NCBI RefSeq assembly: GCF_018332695.1
Contig: NZ_BOQN01000092.1
Span: forward strand, 1-64,000
Origin: Paractinoplanes toevensis
GTDB taxonomy: Bacteria; Actinomycetota; Actinomycetes; Mycobacteriales; Micromonosporaceae
Direction of reading: 5' to 3'
Length of the DNA stretch: 64,000 nucleotides
Shown here: positions 1 through 8,487 of the stretch, piece after piece
Numbering within the stretch: position 1 is the stretch's first letter
Layout: each line of letters starts with the position of its first letter
Made by a program: the position numbers and the translations under genes
Notes under the pieces: model-generated
Database searches by the model: none
Told to the model about the DNA's origin: nothing
What the model saw: only the letters and a program-made list of their open reading frames with translations

Positions 1-190
1 TTCTGGCCTCGGGCCTTCTGGGCGTGGGCCTTCTTGGGGCGGGCCTCCCGGTCGCTGGCCCTCTGGGCGCGGCCCTTTGGGCGTGGGCCGTCTGGGCACG
101 GGCCTTCTGGCGGCGGGCTCTTGGCTGCGGATTCCTGCCCGCGGGCTTCCCGGACGCGGCCTCCCGGCTGCGGGCCTCGGGCGGAGTCGA
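1..190. repeat. Degenerate 15-bp tandem repeat
   Basis: The first 119 bases are about eight head-to-tail copies of a 15-bp unit close to TTCTGGGCGCGGGCC, with unit starts near 1, 16, 31, 46, 61, 75, 90 and 105. One copy is 14 bp. The pattern then decays until about 190. Because the unit is a multiple of three it would give a pentapeptide repeat if translated. The array starts at the window edge, so its full length is unknown. Confidence 0.75.
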
Positions 191-242
191 GCCAACTCTG
201 CCTTCGATCTTCGCTGTGTCGACGCGAGATCTTGGCACGCAT
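1..242 (-). CDS. Possible partial gene with low-complexity repeats
   Basis: On the minus strand an ATG at 242 opens a frame that runs without a stop for 80 codons to the window edge and through the 15-bp repeat. The product is hydrophilic and rich in Arg, Ala, Pro, Gly, Gln and Lys, with pentapeptide-like steps such as KAHAQ-KARGQ. I recognise no family and see no good ribosome binding site or TANNNT box before the ATG. The repeat unit keeps the frame open in other frames too, so this may be non-coding minisatellite DNA. Confidence 0.3.
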   Translation of the reverse strand, partial: MRAKISRRHSEDRRQSWLDSARGPQPGGRVREARGQESAAKSPPPEGPCPDGPRPKGRAQRASDREARPKKAHAQKARGQ

Positions 243-1308
243 GGCGCTGTCCCACGATCTCGTCCAATGGACCGAGGCCTTTATCCGATGCCCTGACCCG
301 GCGCCCATTAGACTTACTTAACGCCCTCTTCTGAATGTAATGATCACCTATTGGCGCATGCCCTGCCGACCGCGAGATGATTTCTGCATGCGGCAGCTGG
401 AGTTCTTTAGCAGGTCTGAGGTTGCTGCCATGCGCGACCCGACCAGAGCGCGCAATTATTCGCCGTCGACAGCAGAGTTTCGTCGTGAGCATGAACGGCG
501 TCGGCGGTGGGGGCTCAAGCGGCGTCACGGGTGCAAGCGGTGCCGGTCGGGCGGGTGTTCCCGCGCTTGCGGGGAGCTTGGTCTGCACGACGTTGTCGAA
601 AGTGTTCCGCCGCTGATCTGGCCCGAGGGGGCCACCCTCGCGCGTCCGCCCGCTCAAACAGAATCCGCGGCTCCGCCAGTGCCAGTGTGCCCGGTCGAGG
701 CTTGTGCGCAGCTCGCGCCAGCAGGCGATGCTGCTGGCGCCGTCCGGGCCGGCGCCACCGTCCGGGCGGACGTCCGGCAGGTGGAACCGTGCGAAGAGCG
801 AGGCCACCTCGCGGTCCAGCCTTGGCGGTCACCCGCAGTTGCCGGCGACCGGCGCCGACCGGGCGTGGGCCGCCGTCCCCACCTCGCCCGCTCTGTCCGG
901 CACGGCACCATCGGACGGGCGCGGCAGGCGTCGTGCTTCGGATCGCGAGGAATACGCGCCGTTTCTTGAGGAATCAATCCGGCGCGCCCACCGAGACGCA
1001 TCTGGAATCGACCAGAACGGCGGCAAGAATACGCGGACCTCCGGTTTGGCAAAACCAAAAATCATCTCGTTTCGGGCACTGCGGCCGGCGTTATCGGTGG
1101 CTGGCAGACTCGTTTATATCGGCAAGTGAGATTGTCGCCTACCAGCCGTTCGGCGGCCGAGCGGGCCTGGACGGCGATTAATCCTGCCGTGGATCTCCTG
1201 GCCGCGCGGAAGCGTCATCGGCAGGAGATCAGTCATGCGCTCGCCCGGGCGGGTCTGCGACAGGGTTGTCGGGCGCGGGGCGTGTTGTCGGGCGCCGTCC
1301 GCGAGCGG
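243..1308. other. Gene-poor stretch
   Basis: I see no convincing gene here. Open frames exist on both strands, but their products are Arg/Cys/Pro-rich, mutually overlapping, and lack start signals or recognisable motifs. One minus-strand frame downstream of a stop at 829-831 reads as protein-like for about 55 codons, which could be a decayed gene, but I cannot name it. No tRNA or clear terminator was seen. Confidence 0.4.
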
Positions 1309-2220
1309 TCAGCCGAGCAGGGCGGTGTGCAGTGCCGGCGGGCTCAGTGCGCTCAGTGGGCGGGCCGCCAGCCAAGCTGCCGCGGCGGCCGGATCGGTGC
1401 TGGTCCCGACGGTTGCGTGCCCGGTCCGTAGGGCCGCGAGCACGCTCTCCCGCACCGGCGTCTCGGCCGCCAGCAGGCCGCCGGCCAGGACCACCGGCGC
1501 ACCCGGCTCGGCTACCTGGTCGAGGGTGGCCAGGAGCTGGCCGGCGGCGGCCGTGGTGATTCGCTCGGCGTCGGGGTCGCCGGCCCGGGCCGCGGCGCAC
1601 ACCACCGGTGCCAGGCCGTCGATGGCGGGGAACGGCAGGCCCTGCGCCCAGTGGATCAGGGCGTCCGCCGACGTTACTCCGGCGTGGGCGGCGACCAGGC
1701 CGGCCAGTGTGGATGGCCAATCGCGGACAGCGGACCGCAAGGCTTGCAAGCCCATCCAGCGGCCCGAGCCCTCGTCGCCGAGCAGCCAGCCGAAGCCGTC
1801 GGCGACCGCGATCACGGCGTGGTCATTCAGGCGGGCGGCCACCGCCCCGGTGCCGGCGATCAGTGCGGCGCCGGATGGCGACGGCGTTCCGGCCGCGAAG
1901 GCGGTTACCACGTCGCCGACGATCCGCATGGGGCAGCGCAGACCGAGGGAAAACCACATGGCCTCGAAGGCGTCGGCGATGACCGGGTTCGTTACGACGC
2001 TGGTGCCGGCTACGCCGAGCACGCCGCCGGCCACTCTGGACGGATCACATCCGGACAGTGCGGAGCGCAGGGCCACCCCGATGGCCGATGCCGCGGACAC
2101 CCCGCCGGACAGCGGATTTCCCGGCCCGGCCGCACCCCGTCCGACTATCGCACCGTCCAGGGTGGCCACCACGGCCCGGGACGCGGTGCCGCCGGCGTCC
2201 ACCCCGACCACCAGATCCAT
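1309..2220 (-). CDS. N-acetylglucosamine kinase-like BadF/BadG-family ATPase
   Basis: This 303-residue cytoplasmic protein belongs to the ASKHA-fold BadF/BadG/BcrA/BcrD group that includes GlcNAc kinases. The N-terminal phosphate-1 motif DAGGTASRAV (residues 8-17) and the later GTGAVAA and LLGDEGSG motifs are the expected nucleotide-binding elements. It probably phosphorylates an imported amino sugar, most simply GlcNAc to GlcNAc-6-P. That assignment rests on its position: it is divergent from the RpiR regulator and the NgcEFG-like importer. A -10-like TATGTT lies at 2233-2238 on the minus strand, so the leader would be very short. A related sugar kinase (for example for glucosamine or MurNAc) cannot be excluded. 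Confidence 0.8.
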   Translation of the reverse strand: MDLVVGVDAGGTASRAVVATLDGAIVGRGAAGPGNPLSGGVSAASAIGVALRSALSGCDPSRVAGGVLGVAGTSVVTNPVIADAFEAMWFSLGLRCPMRIVGDVVTAFAAGTPSPSGAALIAGTGAVAARLNDHAVIAVADGFGWLLGDEGSGRWMGLQALRSAVRDWPSTLAGLVAAHAGVTSADALIHWAQGLPFPAIDGLAPVVCAAARAGDPDAERITTAAAGQLLATLDQVAEPGAPVVLAGGLLAAETPVRESVLAALRTGHATVGTSTDPAAAAAWLAARPLSALSPPALHTALLG

Positions 2221-2249
2221 GAGCCAGATCGAAACATAGCTAACAGTTG

Positions 2250-2278
2250 TTGACTAGACCCGCCAACGGTCGTAATTT
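2250..2278 (+). promoter_or_regulatory. Promoter of the RpiR operon with dre-like site
   Basis: A TTGACT -35 (2250-2255), exactly 17 bp, and a TAATTT -10 (2273-2278) form a textbook sigma-70/HrdB promoter pointing to the RpiR gene. The -35 is embedded in TTGACTAGACCC (2250-2261), which matches 9 of 12 positions of the core of the DasR site (TGGTCTAGACCA). DasR control would fit an amino-sugar locus, but the match is partial. Confidence 0.5.
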
Positions 2279-2297
2279 TCATCGGCAACGGCAATCG

Positions 2298-3233
2298 ATG
2301 AAAAGGATGACCGACGTGACGGGTGAGAGCGGCGGGCTGCTCGGGCGGCTGCGCATCGAGGGGTCGCAGATGCCGGAGGCTCTGGCCAGGATTGCCGAGA
2401 CGATCCTGGCCGACCCGGAGACGGCCGCCCACGCCAGCATCGTCGACCTGGCCGAGCGGTCCGGCACCAGCACGGCGACCGTCACCCGGTTCAGCCGCAC
2501 GCTCGGCTTCAAGGGCTACGCCAACCTGCGGGTCGCCATCGCCACCGAGACCGGCCGGGCCGAGCAGGCCCGCTGGGAGACCGACATCAGCGGCGACATC
2601 GCCCCCGACGATCCGCTCACCGACGTGCTCGACGTGGTCACCGCGGCCGACACCCGGGCCATCCAGGGGACCGCGGCCGGGATCGACGTCACCGCGGTCG
2701 AGCGGGTCGCCGCGACGATCGCCGAGGCCAAGCGGGTGGAGATCTTCGGGCTCGGGTCCAGCGGCACCGCGGCCCGCGAGATGGCTTTCCGGCTCGAACG
2801 CATCCGGGTCCCGGTGTGGCATCGCACCGACTCGCACACCGCGCTCACCAACGCCGCGCTGCTGCTGCCGGGTGATGTCGCGATCGGGCTGTCGCACTCC
2901 GGCCGCACCCGCGAGGTCATCGAGACTCTGGCCGAGGCGGCCGACCACGGTGCGCTCACCGTCGCGGTGACCAGCTTCGGCCGCTCGCCGCTGGCCGAGG
3001 TCGCCGACGTCGTCTTCACCACTAGCGTGCAGGAGACGACGTTCCGGCTGGCCGCGCTCTCCGCCCTGCACTCGCAGCTGCTGGTGCTCGACCTCATCTA
3101 CGTGGCGGTCGCCCAGCGCACCTACGAGCGCACCGCCGAGGCGCTCGAGCTGACCGTCCGGGCCGTCGACGCCCACCGACTGCCCGAGAAGATCCCGTCC
3201 CGCAAGCGCGGCCGCCCGAAAGGACCAGCGTGA
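2298..3233 (+). CDS. MurR/RpiR-family transcriptional regulator
   Basis: The product has the two-domain RpiR layout. An N-terminal HTH_6 helix-turn-helix covers about residues 5-80 (ASIVDLAERSGTSTATVTRF), and a C-terminal SIS sugar-phosphate-binding domain covers about 110-250 (GLGSSGTAAREM, LSHSGRTREV). It likely senses a sugar phosphate such as GlcNAc-6-P and controls this importer/kinase locus. The tail is basic (KIPSRKRGRPKGPA). Start choice: the promoter at 2250-2278 puts transcription start near 2285, which rules out an upstream in-frame start at 2247. ATG at 2298 or 2307 is possible, and GTG at 2316 has the best Shine-Dalgarno (AAAAGGA at 2301-2307). The stop overlaps the next start by 4 bp. 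Confidence 0.85.
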   Translation: MKRMTDVTGESGGLLGRLRIEGSQMPEALARIAETILADPETAAHASIVDLAERSGTSTATVTRFSRTLGFKGYANLRVAIATETGRAEQARWETDISGDIAPDDPLTDVLDVVTAADTRAIQGTAAGIDVTAVERVAATIAEAKRVEIFGLGSSGTAAREMAFRLERIRVPVWHRTDSHTALTNAALLLPGDVAIGLSHSGRTREVIETLAEAADHGALTVAVTSFGRSPLAEVADVVFTTSVQETTFRLAALSALHSQLLVLDLIYVAVAQRTYERTAEALELTVRAVDAHRLPEKIPSRKRGRPKGPA

Positions 3234-3982
3234 GTGTCACCAGCAGCGAATACCTGAGACAGCTCCAGGCCGTCATCATGAGAGTCGGCACCGGCCAGCA
3301 GGACGAGAAGAACAGAGCCGCAAAACTCCTGACCGAGACCGTACGCAACGGGGGAGTGATCCAGGCCTTCGGCTGCGGGCACTCGGAGGCCCTGGCCATG
3401 GAGATCGCCGGCCGGGCCGGTGGCCTGGTCCCCACCAACCGGATCGCCCTGCGGGACATCGTCCTCTACGGCGGCTCGGAAATGGCGGACCTCGCCGATC
3501 CGGCCATCGAAAGAAGAACCGAGATCGCCCACCGCCTCTACGAACTGGCCCCGATCAAACCCGACGACGCGTTCGTCATCGCCTCCAACTCCGGCATCAA
3601 CGGCGCCGTCGTCGAGATGGCGCTGCTGGTCAAGGAACGCGGCCACGCCCTGGTCGCGATCACCTCGGCGCAGCACTCGGCGGGCGTCGACTCCCGCCAC
3701 CCCAGCGGCCGCAAGCTCGGCGACATCGCCGACGTCGTGCTCGACAACGGCGCACCCTACGGCGACGCCACCCTCCCGCTTCCCGGCGGAGGGGCCGTGG
3801 GGGCCGTCTCCTCGATCACGGCGGCACTGCTCGCCCAGCAGCTCGTCACCGAGGTGGTCGCCAACCTCCTCACGGCCGGACTGACACCGCCGGTCTACCT
3901 GTCGGACAACGTGCCCGGCGGCAAGGAACACAACGCACACCTTGAAGCGCGGTACGCCGGGCGCATCCGGCGTACCGCATAG
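3230..3982 (+). CDS. SIS-domain sugar-phosphate protein (UPF0309 type)
   Basis: This 250-residue single SIS domain protein has the UPF0309 signature. It shows GCGHSEALAMEIAGRAGG (phosphosugar loop, about residues 47-64), then the NSGINGAVVEMA and HPSGRKLGD stretches. GTG start and upstream TGA share GTGA, so it is translationally coupled to the RpiR gene. In Streptomyces a SIS protein of this kind (NagS) has been described as acting on GlcNAc-6-P. Orthology cannot be decided here, but the genetic setting fits an enzyme of amino-sugar phosphates. An etherase- or isomerase-like role remains possible. Confidence 0.75.
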   Translation: MSVTSSEYLRQLQAVIMRVGTGQQDEKNRAAKLLTETVRNGGVIQAFGCGHSEALAMEIAGRAGGLVPTNRIALRDIVLYGGSEMADLADPAIERRTEIAHRLYELAPIKPDDAFVIASNSGINGAVVEMALLVKERGHALVAITSAQHSAGVDSRHPSGRKLGDIADVVLDNGAPYGDATLPLPGGGAVGAVSSITAALLAQQLVTEVVANLLTAGLTPPVYLSDNVPGGKEHNAHLEARYAGRIRRTA

Positions 3983-4000
3983 GGAAGAAGGCCCACGCCA

Positions 4001-5422
4001 ATGAACCTCGAATCCCAGGTCAGACCGTACCCCACCCGAAGAAGCCTGCTGCGGACCGCGGCCACGGCCGCCATTGCCGCACCCCTTCTCTCCGCCTGCG
4101 TGACGGGCGGAAAGAAGGACGACGGCGAGGCCGTCGCGGGCGGCGAGAAAACCGCCGACAACCCCCTGGGGGTCAAGGCCGACGCGCCCCTCGAGGTGGT
4201 CGTTTTCAAAGGAGGGTACGGCGATGAGTACGCCGTCAAGGCGGAAGCCCAGTACACGGCGAAATATCCGCAGGCCAAGGTCGATCACAAGGGGTTGCAG
4301 AAGGTCGGGGAGGCCATTCAGCCCCGCTTCGTCGCCGGCAATCCGCCCGATGTCGTCGACAACACCGGCGCCGGCCGTCTCGATATCGCCACCCTCGTCG
4401 CCGCGAATCAGGTGTCCGATCTCGCCGCGCTTCTCGATGCGCCGGCCTTCGACGAACCCGGCCGGAAAGTACGCGACACGCTGCTTCCCGGCGTCGTCGA
4501 GGACGGCACGTTCGCCGGAACCACGGTCGCGCTGAATTTCACGTACACCGTCTGGGGCCTCTGGTATTCGAAGCCGTTCTTCGCGGAGAAGGGCTGGGCC
4601 TATCCGCAGACATGGGCGGACATGCTCGCGCTGTGCGCGACCATCAAGAAGACCGGTGTCGCGCCCTGGACCTATCAGGGCAAATATCCGGAGTACATCA
4701 ACGATCCGCTGCTCAGCATGGCCGCCAAGACCGGCGGGCTGGACCTGATCAAGGCGGTCGACAATCTGCAGCCGAACGCCTGGAAACAGGACGGGCTCGT
4801 GCAGGCGGCCACCGCGTTCGCCGAACTCGCCGGCCAGGGCTACATCATGAGCGGGTCGGAGGCGCTGTCCCACACCGAGGCGCAGGCGGCCTGGTGCCAG
4901 CGGAAGGCCGCGTTCATTCCGAGCGGCTCGTGGCTGGAGAGCGAACAGAAGGGCGTCGCACCGGCCGGATTCGACATGGTCATGGGCGCCGTCCCATCGC
5001 TGACCGCTTCGGATAAGCAGCCCTTTGCCGCCGTGCAGGCCGCTTCCAGCGAATCCTTCCTCGTTCCGGCCAAGGCCAAGAACCCGGCCGGCGGCCAGGA
5101 ATACCTGCGGATCCTCTTCTCCAAGGCGTCGGCCAAGGCCTTCGCCGAAGCCAATTCCACCCTGCCGGCGGTGGCCGGGGCCACCGACGGGCTCACCCTC
5201 TCCAGCGGGCTCGGCTCGGTGCGCGACGCGGTCACCGCGGCCGGTTCCGGCACGTTCACCTACCGATTCCGTACGTGGTACGCGCCGCTCGCCAAAGCCG
5301 TCGACGACGCCACCGGGGAACTCGTCAACAAGCGCATCTCGCCGGCCGACTGGTCCACCCGCATCCAGAAGGCCGCCGACGCCCTCGCCAAGGACTCGAC
5401 CGTGCAGAAATACACGCGCTGA
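4001..5422 (+). CDS. ngcE: NgcE-like sugar-binding lipoprotein
   Basis: This is the solute-binding lipoprotein of a CUT1 ABC importer, 473 residues. The N-terminus has a twin Arg (TRRSLLRTAATAAIAAPLLS) followed by the lipobox LSAC, so export is probably by Tat or Sec with lipidation on Cys32. The body resembles the N-acetylglucosamine/diacetylchitobiose-binding protein NgcE. Two permease genes follow with 1- and 4-bp overlaps and no ATPase gene is present. This is typical of actinobacterial CUT1 systems, which share the MsiK ATPase encoded elsewhere. The assignment to GlcNAc/chitobiose is supported by the adjacent kinase and SIS genes. A GGAAGAAGG-like ribosome site precedes the ATG. Confidence 0.8.
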   Translation: MNLESQVRPYPTRRSLLRTAATAAIAAPLLSACVTGGKKDDGEAVAGGEKTADNPLGVKADAPLEVVVFKGGYGDEYAVKAEAQYTAKYPQAKVDHKGLQKVGEAIQPRFVAGNPPDVVDNTGAGRLDIATLVAANQVSDLAALLDAPAFDEPGRKVRDTLLPGVVEDGTFAGTTVALNFTYTVWGLWYSKPFFAEKGWAYPQTWADMLALCATIKKTGVAPWTYQGKYPEYINDPLLSMAAKTGGLDLIKAVDNLQPNAWKQDGLVQAATAFAELAGQGYIMSGSEALSHTEAQAAWCQRKAAFIPSGSWLESEQKGVAPAGFDMVMGAVPSLTASDKQPFAAVQAASSESFLVPAKAKNPAGGQEYLRILFSKASAKAFAEANSTLPAVAGATDGLTLSSGLGSVRDAVTAAGSGTFTYRFRTWYAPLAKAVDDATGELVNKRISPADWSTRIQKAADALAKDSTVQKYTR

Positions 5423-6306
5423 TGCGGCACGGCCGGTGGCGGTTCCTGCTCGGTGCGCTGGTGCCGGCGCTGGTCCTGCACGTCGTTTTCGTTCTCTCGC
5501 CGTACGCCCAGGCCTTTTATCTGTCCTTGACCGATTGGACCGGTGTGGCGGGCGAGGCGCATTTCGTCGGGGCGGGCAATTACGCCCGCCTCGGCGGCGA
5601 CTCCCTGTTCCTCGACGCGGTCCGCAACAACGCGGTGATGCTGGTCGTCGTGCCGGTCGCCACGATCGCGCTCGGCCTCGGGCTCGCCTCGTTGCTGCGG
5701 ACCCGGCGCGGGTCGGCCGGCTACCAGATCGTCTACTTCTTCCCGCAGCTGCTGTCGCTGGTCGTCATCGCGGTGCTGTGGGGCTTCGTCTACAACCCGA
5801 ACACCGGCCTGCTCAACTCGGGGCTGCGGGCGGTCGGACTCGGCGGCCTGACGAAAAGCTGGCTGGCCGACCCGGCGTTCGCGCTCGCCGCGGTGATGGC
5901 GGTGCTGATCTGGTCGTCGGTCGGGTTCTACGTCGTCCTCTTCCGGGCCGCCATCGACGCCATCCCGGCCGAGCTGTACGAGGCCGCGCTGATCGACGGG
6001 GCCGGGTCGTGGACCACGTTCCGGCGGATCACCGTCCCGCTGGTCCGGGAGTCCGTGCAGGTCGCGTTCGTCTATCTCGGCATCGCGGCCCTCGACGGTT
6101 TCGCGGTCGTGCAGGTCATGACGGTCGGGCCGGGCGGGCCGGACGGCGCGACCGAGGTCATCGGCCTGTCGCTGTACCGGAACGCCTTCACCTACGGGAA
6201 GTTCGGCTATGCCTCGGCGATGGGGGTGGCTCTGTTCTTCGCGACCCTGACCCTCGCGGTCCTGGCTCTCCGCGCCGGGCGCAACGACCGGCTGGAGCTG
6301 GCATGA
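5422..6306 (+). CDS. ngcF: NgcF-like ABC permease (MalF type)
   Basis: This 294-residue inner-membrane permease has about six hydrophobic helices, beginning with FLLGALVPALVLHVVFVLSP and ending with VALFFATLTLAVLAL. The EAA loop that docks the ATPase is present (EAALIDGAGSWTTFRRITVPL). The ATG shares one base with the TGA of ngcE (TGATG), which shows tight coupling and rejects longer in-frame starts inside ngcE. It should pair with NgcG as a heterodimer. Confidence 0.82.
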   Translation: MRHGRWRFLLGALVPALVLHVVFVLSPYAQAFYLSLTDWTGVAGEAHFVGAGNYARLGGDSLFLDAVRNNAVMLVVVPVATIALGLGLASLLRTRRGSAGYQIVYFFPQLLSLVVIAVLWGFVYNPNTGLLNSGLRAVGLGGLTKSWLADPAFALAAVMAVLIWSSVGFYVVLFRAAIDAIPAELYEAALIDGAGSWTTFRRITVPLVRESVQVAFVYLGIAALDGFAVVQVMTVGPGGPDGATEVIGLSLYRNAFTYGKFGYASAMGVALFFATLTLAVLALRAGRNDRLELA

Positions 6307-7181
6307 CACTTCTGCGCTCGCGACCCGCGCCGGTGCTGGCGCCGGCCCCACCCGCCGCCACGAACCGGAAGAACCCGCTTCCGCAGCTGGCGATGCTCTG
6401 CTGGGCGGTGGTGACCTCGCTCCCGCTGCTGTGGGCGGTGGTGTCCTCGGTCAAGTCGGACGACGAGATCCTCAACGAGCCCTGGTCGCTGCCCTCGACG
6501 CCGCGTTTCGACAACTGGGCGCGGGCCTGGACCGGGGCCAGCATCGGCCGATATTTCCTGAACAGTCTCATCGTCGTGGGCGGGGCGCTGCTGCTCACCA
6601 TGTTCCTGGGCGCACTCGTCGCGTACGCCCTGGCCCGTTACGAGTTCCGGGGCAACCGGTTCCTCTACTACACGTTCGTCGCGGCGATGTTCTTCCCGGT
6701 GTTCCTCGCCCTGGTGCCACTGTTCTTCGTGGTCCAGCGACTCGGGCTGCTCGGCACGTACCCCGGCCTGATCCTGGTCTACGCCGCTTACGCCGTACCC
6801 TTCACGGTCTTCTTCCTGCATTCGTTCTTCCGCACCCTGCCCACCGAGCTGGCCGAGGCCGCCTTCCTCGACGGCTGCTCGCACGCCGCGGTGTTCTTCC
6901 GCGTCATGCTGCCGCTCGCCCGGCCCGGCCTGGTCGCCGTGGGCATCTTCAATTTCCTCGGGCTCTGGAACCAGTACCTTCTGCCGCTGGTTCTCAATCC
7001 CGACCCGGACCGGTACGTCCTGGCGCAGGGTCTGGCCGCCCTGTCGGTCAGCCAGGGGTATCGCAGCGACTGGGGCGGACTGTTCGCCGGCCTGACCATC
7101 GCCATGCTGCCGGTGCTCGTCGCCTACGTCGCGTTCCAGCGCCACATCCGCGCCGGAATGACCGCCGGCGCGGTCAAGTAA
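6303..7181 (+). CDS. ngcG: NgcG-like ABC permease (MalG type)
   Basis: This second permease of the importer has 292 residues. The first helix is AMLCWAVVTSLPLLWAVVSS, followed by the MalG-type periplasmic stretch (FDNWARAWTGASIGRYFLNS) and the EAA motif EAAFLDGCSHAAVFFRVMLP. Its ATG overlaps the ngcF stop as ATGA. The operon seems to run on to the GH16 gene 38 bp downstream, with no terminator visible between. Confidence 0.82.
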   Translation: MTLLRSRPAPVLAPAPPAATNRKNPLPQLAMLCWAVVTSLPLLWAVVSSVKSDDEILNEPWSLPSTPRFDNWARAWTGASIGRYFLNSLIVVGGALLLTMFLGALVAYALARYEFRGNRFLYYTFVAAMFFPVFLALVPLFFVVQRLGLLGTYPGLILVYAAYAVPFTVFFLHSFFRTLPTELAEAAFLDGCSHAAVFFRVMLPLARPGLVAVGIFNFLGLWNQYLLPLVLNPDPDRYVLAQGLAALSVSQGYRSDWGGLFAGLTIAMLPVLVAYVAFQRHIRAGMTAGAVK

Positions 7182-7219
7182 ATCCCCATCCCCCATTGAG
7201 AAAGAGGAGGAGTCTGCCC

Positions 7220-8398
7220 ATGTTGATCGACAAGCGTCGATTGGCTGCGCTCTCCATCGCGGGCCTGGTCGCTTCGGGCGTCGTCGCCCTGACCTCCGGC
7301 ACCGCCTCGGCCGCCGACTGCGGCTATCTCTTCGACGACTTCCACTACGCGTCGTCGTCCGATTCGTCCCTCACCTCGCACGGCTGGACACCCCGTACCT
7401 ATGCCGGCGGGCCGGGCGTGCCCGGCGCGACCTGGTCGGCGAACAGCATCACCTTCCCGTCGTCGAACGGCGACCAGGTCATGCAGCTGACCGCCTCGAC
7501 CGACGGCACCGGCGCCGGCACCAACCAGGCCGAGCTCTACTCCACCCAGAAGCGGTTCCTGGACGGGACCTACGCCAGCCGGATCCGGTTCACCGACGCA
7601 CCGGTCAGCGGCAACGACGGCGACCACATCAACGAAACCTTCTTCACCATCAGCCCGCTCAACGGCGACCTCGACCCGACCTACTCCGAGCTGGACATCT
7701 CCGAGTACCTGCCGAACGGCGGGTGGGGCGAGACCGGGCCGATCAACTACCAGACCAGCTGGTACACCTACCGCAACGACCCGTGGTACGCCGACAACGT
7801 GCACTCCGAGCAGCGGCAGAGCTTCAACGGGTGGCACGACCTGGTGGTCCAGGTCGCCAACGGGCACATGATCTACTTCATCGACGGGGTGCAGGTCGGC
7901 GACCACTCCGGCAAGTTCTATCCACGTCAGACGATGACCATCAACTGGAACCTGTGGTTCATCGACACCGCCGCTCACACGGGCGGGCTGTCGACGTACA
8001 TCCAGCAGGTCGACTGGCTGTTGTTCGCCAAGAATCAGGTTCTCGCGCCGTCGGCGGCGACCGCGAAGGCGGCCGCCTACCGGTCCGCCGGCAGCGCCTT
8101 CACCGACACGGTCGACGCGACCGGCGGATGTTCGACGCCGACCACGCCGCCCACCACCACCCCGACAACGACGCCTCCGACGACCACTCCGCCGGCCACC
8201 GACTGCTCGAGCGCGCCCGAGTGGCAGTTCTCCGCGGTCTACACCGGCGGCAACCTCGTCAAGCACGAGAAGAGCCGGTACGGCGACCCGAGCGGCCCGC
8301 CGTCCGGGCAGGGTAAGCACCTGTGGAAGGCCCGCTACTGGACGCAGGGCTCCGAGCCCGGCTGGACCGAACAGTGGCAGGATCTCGGCCGCTGCTAG
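7220..8398 (+). CDS. Secreted GH16 glycoside hydrolase with CBM5/12-like domain
   Basis: This is a 392-residue exported enzyme. A Sec signal peptide (about residues 1-33, cut near ASA-AD) is followed by a GH16 beta-jelly-roll. The family signature ELDISE (residues 157-162) gives nucleophile Glu157, assisting Asp159 and acid/base Glu162. A Thr/Pro linker of about 25 residues then leads to a small Cys-bounded domain with the WQFSAVYTGGNLV and LWKARYWTQGSEPG patterns of chitin/cellulose-binding CBM5/12. A strong AAAGAGGAGGA ribosome site lies at 7201-7211. GH16 usually cuts beta-1,3/1,4-glucans or galactans. The attachment to an amino-sugar importer and chitin-type CBM hints at a cell-wall or chitin-glucan target. 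Confidence 0.82.
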   Translation: MLIDKRRLAALSIAGLVASGVVALTSGTASAADCGYLFDDFHYASSSDSSLTSHGWTPRTYAGGPGVPGATWSANSITFPSSNGDQVMQLTASTDGTGAGTNQAELYSTQKRFLDGTYASRIRFTDAPVSGNDGDHINETFFTISPLNGDLDPTYSELDISEYLPNGGWGETGPINYQTSWYTYRNDPWYADNVHSEQRQSFNGWHDLVVQVANGHMIYFIDGVQVGDHSGKFYPRQTMTINWNLWFIDTAAHTGGLSTYIQQVDWLLFAKNQVLAPSAATAKAAAYRSAGSAFTDTVDATGGCSTPTTPPTTTPTTTPPTTTPPATDCSSAPEWQFSAVYTGGNLVKHEKSRYGDPSGPPSGQGKHLWKARYWTQGSEPGWTEQWQDLGRC

Positions 8399-8487
8399 AA
8401 CGCGAATATCTGTGCCGGGGGAGAGGGGTGGACGCGCCCACTCTCCCGGTACAGTGCCGCGAGAAAAAGATCGTTGAGGAGGATCCG

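Noticed and set aside
340..969. Plus-strand frame of 209 codons in the gene-poor stretch
   Set aside because: Arg/Cys/Pro-rich, no start signal, overlapped by equally open frames on both strands.
8130..8200. Tandem ACC/ACG repeats in secreted enzymes as possible CRISPR or satellite
   Set aside because: They are in-frame Thr/Pro linkers between enzyme and binding domains; the same occurs in the GH74 and LPMO genes. No CRISPR array was seen in the window.
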